Shown: positions 60,926 to 64,000 of the stretch, piece after piece | Layout of the letters: the number at the start of each line of letters is the position of its first letter | How positions within the stretch are numbered: position 1 is the stretch's first letter | Source of the DNA: Abelmoschus esculentus | Lineage: Eukaryota; Streptophyta; Magnoliopsida; Malvales; Malvaceae | Assembly: GCA_035048815.1 (NCBI GenBank) | Contig: JAUCBN010000036.1 | Span: 6,272,001-6,336,000, forward strand | Direction of reading: 5' to 3' | Length of the DNA stretch: 64,000 nucleotides | Program-made: the position numbers and the translations under genes | The notes under the pieces: generated by a model | The model's database searches: none | Told to the model about the DNA's origin: nothing | The model's input: the letters and a program-made list of their open reading frames with translations, nothing else

Positions 60926-62270
60926 GAAAGAGTTACGCAATTAGTGCAAGTGTAGACTTCGCAAGTAATAAAGTGATAAGTATATAGAGTATCGTCTCCA
61001 CAAGGATTGGTGTACTTAATATGTTTTCTTTCTTCTTCTCGCTCTGCAAAAGAAATAAAAGACACAAATTAATTTGAGTATTCCGAATTAAACTAAACAA
61101 CTTGAATAATAAAGAAAACTAGAGAATGAGAATAAAATCAGATTGAGAAAATAGACAAGATCTAGTTGTGTTGTATTGTGGATTCAATTGACTTGTTTCT
61201 GTCTAACACAATTACACAATACTGCTTCGGCAGTACTTCAGTTTTACTGCCTCGACAGTGAAGGGTTTCGTCCGCCGCGAACATCCCTTGCTCTTGGGTG
61301 GCCTTTACTAAGGTTCGGCAAAGTGTCCTCTGATGACTCCGCTTATCCCTAAGTCGAAGTACTATTGATGACTAGTCCTTGATGATACCTCCCGGCGTGA
61401 ATCAACTATAATCACCAGCCAATCTTACACTTCTTTTAGCCGCTGAAACTCTAACCTATTCCTAGACCGAGTTAGTATTTTCCGACTAGAAAAATACCGT
61501 ACTTATCCCTTTCGTGAATCTAACTCTTCCGATATTAGATAAATAGATCTCTCCCAAACTTTTTTCCCGAGATTGAATGCAAGAATAATGAATGGCAAAG
61601 AATAAGCGAACCTTGATATTTTATTGCATGAAACAAGAAAACAAAGTACAATCTCTTTTCACAAATACTCGATAACTTTCACCTAAGCCCTAGAAGAGTT
61701 TAGAACATAATGAAAACAAAGAAAACTCTAAAGTATATGGTGAACTCTCCTCTCTATCGTCGTGTGTCGGCTATGGTTTATATAGGCTTGGCCTAGGGAA
61801 AACCTTTTCAAAGTAGGAATAAAACTTGGAGTAAAACACAAGTTAAGTATATAAATGAAAAATATTTATTTTATTTCCTAGTTTATTCCTATAAGGATTC
61901 TTTTCCCGCGTGGTCTTTGACCTTGATTTTTCGTGTGTTTCCCAACTCCGATTTCTATGTCGTTTGTCTTAAAACTTTCACCTTATTTTTCTCTTTAGAT
62001 CGCCTACAATATCGATATTTGTTCTTCAGGTGCTGCCGTGGCCTCAGGTGCTGCGGTGGCCTCAAGTGCTGTCGCAACATCAGGTCTACCTGCAAATGCG
62101 CAAAGGTGCATTAAAACTTACATTTTCTATAAATATCATCTTTATATATCACAAAAGCAAAATATCCAAATATCACATATTAAGTTCGTGCATTAGCCCA
62201 AGTAGGTGTAGATTAAGTAATTATTGTCCATGAAAGGTGTAAAAAGTGATAGTCTTTTGAGCACTTATCA
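60915..62270 (-). repeat. 3' LTR of Gypsy (Athila/Tat-type) element, about 1.35 kb
   Basis: On the minus strand it starts TGATAAGTGCTCAAAAGAC (62270) immediately after the purine tract GTTTGGGGGTG, and ends near 60915-60937 around TTGCACTAATTGCGTAAC. The inner end is firm; the outer end is uncertain by about 20 bp. A TATA-like TTTATATAGG lies near 61780 on the plus-strand numbering. Non-coding. Confidence 0.65.
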
Positions 62271-64000
62271 CACCCCCAAACTCGAACTATTGCTTGTCCT
62301 CAAGCAATGCAAACCATCAAATTACCATACCTTTGTGATTTGATTATTACTGCACCATGTGAGTAAGCCTGAACAACTTCAAATGGGCTTGATCATCTGG
62401 ACCTGAGTTTGCTTGGGAACATTTTGAGCCTAGAATTGAAATGAGGACTTACTACCCCGGTAAAAATTGCCTCGGTAGTAGCTTACGGTCATGCCATCAT
62501 TTAGTCTTTTCCTTGTAGATCATGGCATTTTCATAGGCTGCTGCTCGGAATTCTTCTATCTCATTAAGGTCTAGCAGTCTTTTCTGGCCAGCTTTTTCCC
62601 ATTCCATGTTCAAATTCTTTACTGCCCAGTAGGCTTTGTGTTCAATTTCCACGGGCAAATGGCATGTTTTTCCAAATACAAGCCTTTATGGAGTTGTTCC
62701 CAATGGGGTCTTGTAAGCTATCCTATATGCCCACAGGGCATCGTCTAGACGATGAGACCAATCCTTTCGAGATGGGTTTAGCACCTTTTCAAGGATTTGC
62801 TCTAATTTCCTGTTTGATATTTCATCCTGCCCATTTGTCTGTGGGTGGTAGGCTGTAGCAATTCTGTGTGTGATGCCTAATTTCTTCAGGGTCGCGACAA
62901 TGAGTCTATTGTCAAATTGTTTACCTTCATCACTAATGATTGCTCTAAGGACTCCCAATCTGGTGAAAATGTTTTTCTTGAGAAATTTCTGAATAGTCTT
63001 GGAATCATTATGTGGTGTGGCAATTGCTTCGATCCATTTTGATACATAATCCACCGCTACTAGGATGTAGAGGTTGCCTTAAGATGATGGGAATGGTCCC
63101 ATGAAGTCTAAGCCCCAAACATCAAATAGTTCTACTTCAAATATAGGTTGCAATGGCATCTCATTACGTATAGAGATGTTGCCCGTTCGTTGGCATCGGT
63201 CACAGTTCTTGTAATAAAGTTGGGCATCTTTGAAGAGTGTGGGCCAATAAAGGCCTGATTGAAGCACTTTTGTGGTTGTTCTGTTTCCTCCAAAATTTCC
63301 TTCACAAGGTAAATCGTGACAGTGCTGGAGCACTTCTTTTTGCTCATCCTCTGGAACACATCTTCTTATAACCTGATCTGCACATTGCTTGAACAAAAGA
63401 GGGTCGTCCCAGAAATACTGCTTTGCATTGTGCTGAAACCTCTTTTTTTCATTATGGTTAAGGCTATAAGGTAGAACACCAATAGCTAAATAATTTACAA
63501 GATCAACATACCAGGTAATGGTTGTGACTGCGGCAAGGTCTTCGATCAATGTTGTCGAAATGTACTTAGTTACTACCGCAGCGGCACAATCGTATACTGT
63601 CGCAGTCTCTGCCTCGGCAGATCCTTCTCCTACTGTCGATATGTGCAGGATATGTTCGTCTGGGAATACATCTTGTATTTCTTCTTGTGGATTGTTTTTC
63701 TCCCCAGTTTCTAATCTGGAAAGATGATTAGCTACCTGGTTTTCTGTACCTTTTTGTCCTTGATGCCTACGTCAAATTCTTACAAAAGAAGGATCCATCT
63801 AATCAGTCTGGGCTTCGCATCCTTCTTTGAGAACAGGTACTTGATTGCCGAATGATTAGTGTGGACAATCACTTTTGTTCCGATAAGGTATGATCGGAAC
63901 TTATCAAAGGCAAAGACCACTACTAGTAATTTCTTCTATGTGGTGGTGTAATTGATCTGAGCATCATTGAGGGTTTTACTAGCATAGTAGATGACATAGA
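62271..64000 (-). pseudogene. Ty3/Gypsy RNase H-integrase (Athila/Tat-type), disabled, 5' part outside window
   Basis: From the right edge: RNase H end ([39 protein letters not shown] with Asn where the last catalytic Asp usually is; RLIRWILLL), then the integrase: zinc-binding HHCC (HCHDLPCEGNFGG...CDRCQR), DDE core (WGLDFMGPFP with Asp, [12 protein letters not shown] with Asp, [17 protein letters not shown] with Glu) and the C-terminal [25 protein letters not shown]-like remnant and GAVIIKSQRY. Stops interrupt at 63079, 62683 and near 62513 and 62455, plus TAG and other stops within RNase H. The KACHLPVELEHKAYW-type tail places it in the Athila/Tat clade. Not functional as seen. Confidence 0.85.

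Overview
The window is repeat-dominated nuclear DNA of a eudicot plant. Evidence is spliced genes with canonical GT-AG introns, a very AT-rich background, plant-type Copia and Gypsy retrotransposons, a FAR1-type Mutator element and a CACTA element. The gene sequences feel Malvales-like (cotton relatives), but that is an impression from memory only. Three host genes look intact, all on the minus strand: a seven-exon neprosin-domain secreted protein (5155-7127), a single-exon C2H2 zinc-finger repressor with an EAR-like tail (29636-30256), and a two-exon papain-like cysteine protease (55658-56760). They have no evident functional link. A 250-bp exon fragment of an RNC1-like RNase III gene (58772-59020) is a relic.

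Layout. 1-3178: Copia element with an open gag-pol frame running off the left edge, with leader and LTR. 3721-4197: first of three copies of a hAT-like MITE. 5155-7127: neprosin gene. 7500-19580: AT-rich intergenic DNA with MITEs, a long inverted-repeat element (12808-15203), a diverged LTR-like TCGATAC-rich repeat (10560-11660) and a Mutator-like foldback MITE (18896-19487). 19584-23242: CACTA element flanked by AGT, holding a TnpA-like remnant and, antisense, two exons resembling syndetin/VPS50. 24480-28025: an AT-rich minisatellite abutting a 187-bp satellite with an inverted partial monomer at its left edge. 29636-30256: zinc-finger gene. 31440-32560: inverted second copy of the TCGATAC-rich repeat.

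34772-43798: a 9-kb long-TIR MULE with a broken FAR1-type transposase from the left TIR and, antisense from the right TIR, a broken Ulp1/C48 protease-like gene, the architecture of Kaonashi (KI) MULEs. A 260-bp MITE at 15996-16255 has the same terminal motif. 44568-45480: decayed Gypsy gag. 45810-48627: LTR element with no coding content. 48628-49129 and 50200-50673: more hAT-like MITEs. 51502-55110: complete-ended Copia element (LTRs, PBS, PPT, AATTT target duplication) whose RT-RNase H is deleted. 55658-56760: protease. 59021-60925: degenerate Copia RT interrupted by a Gypsy element of the Athila/Tat type that runs off the right edge. All recognised LTR retroelements with an assignable strand lie on the minus strand.
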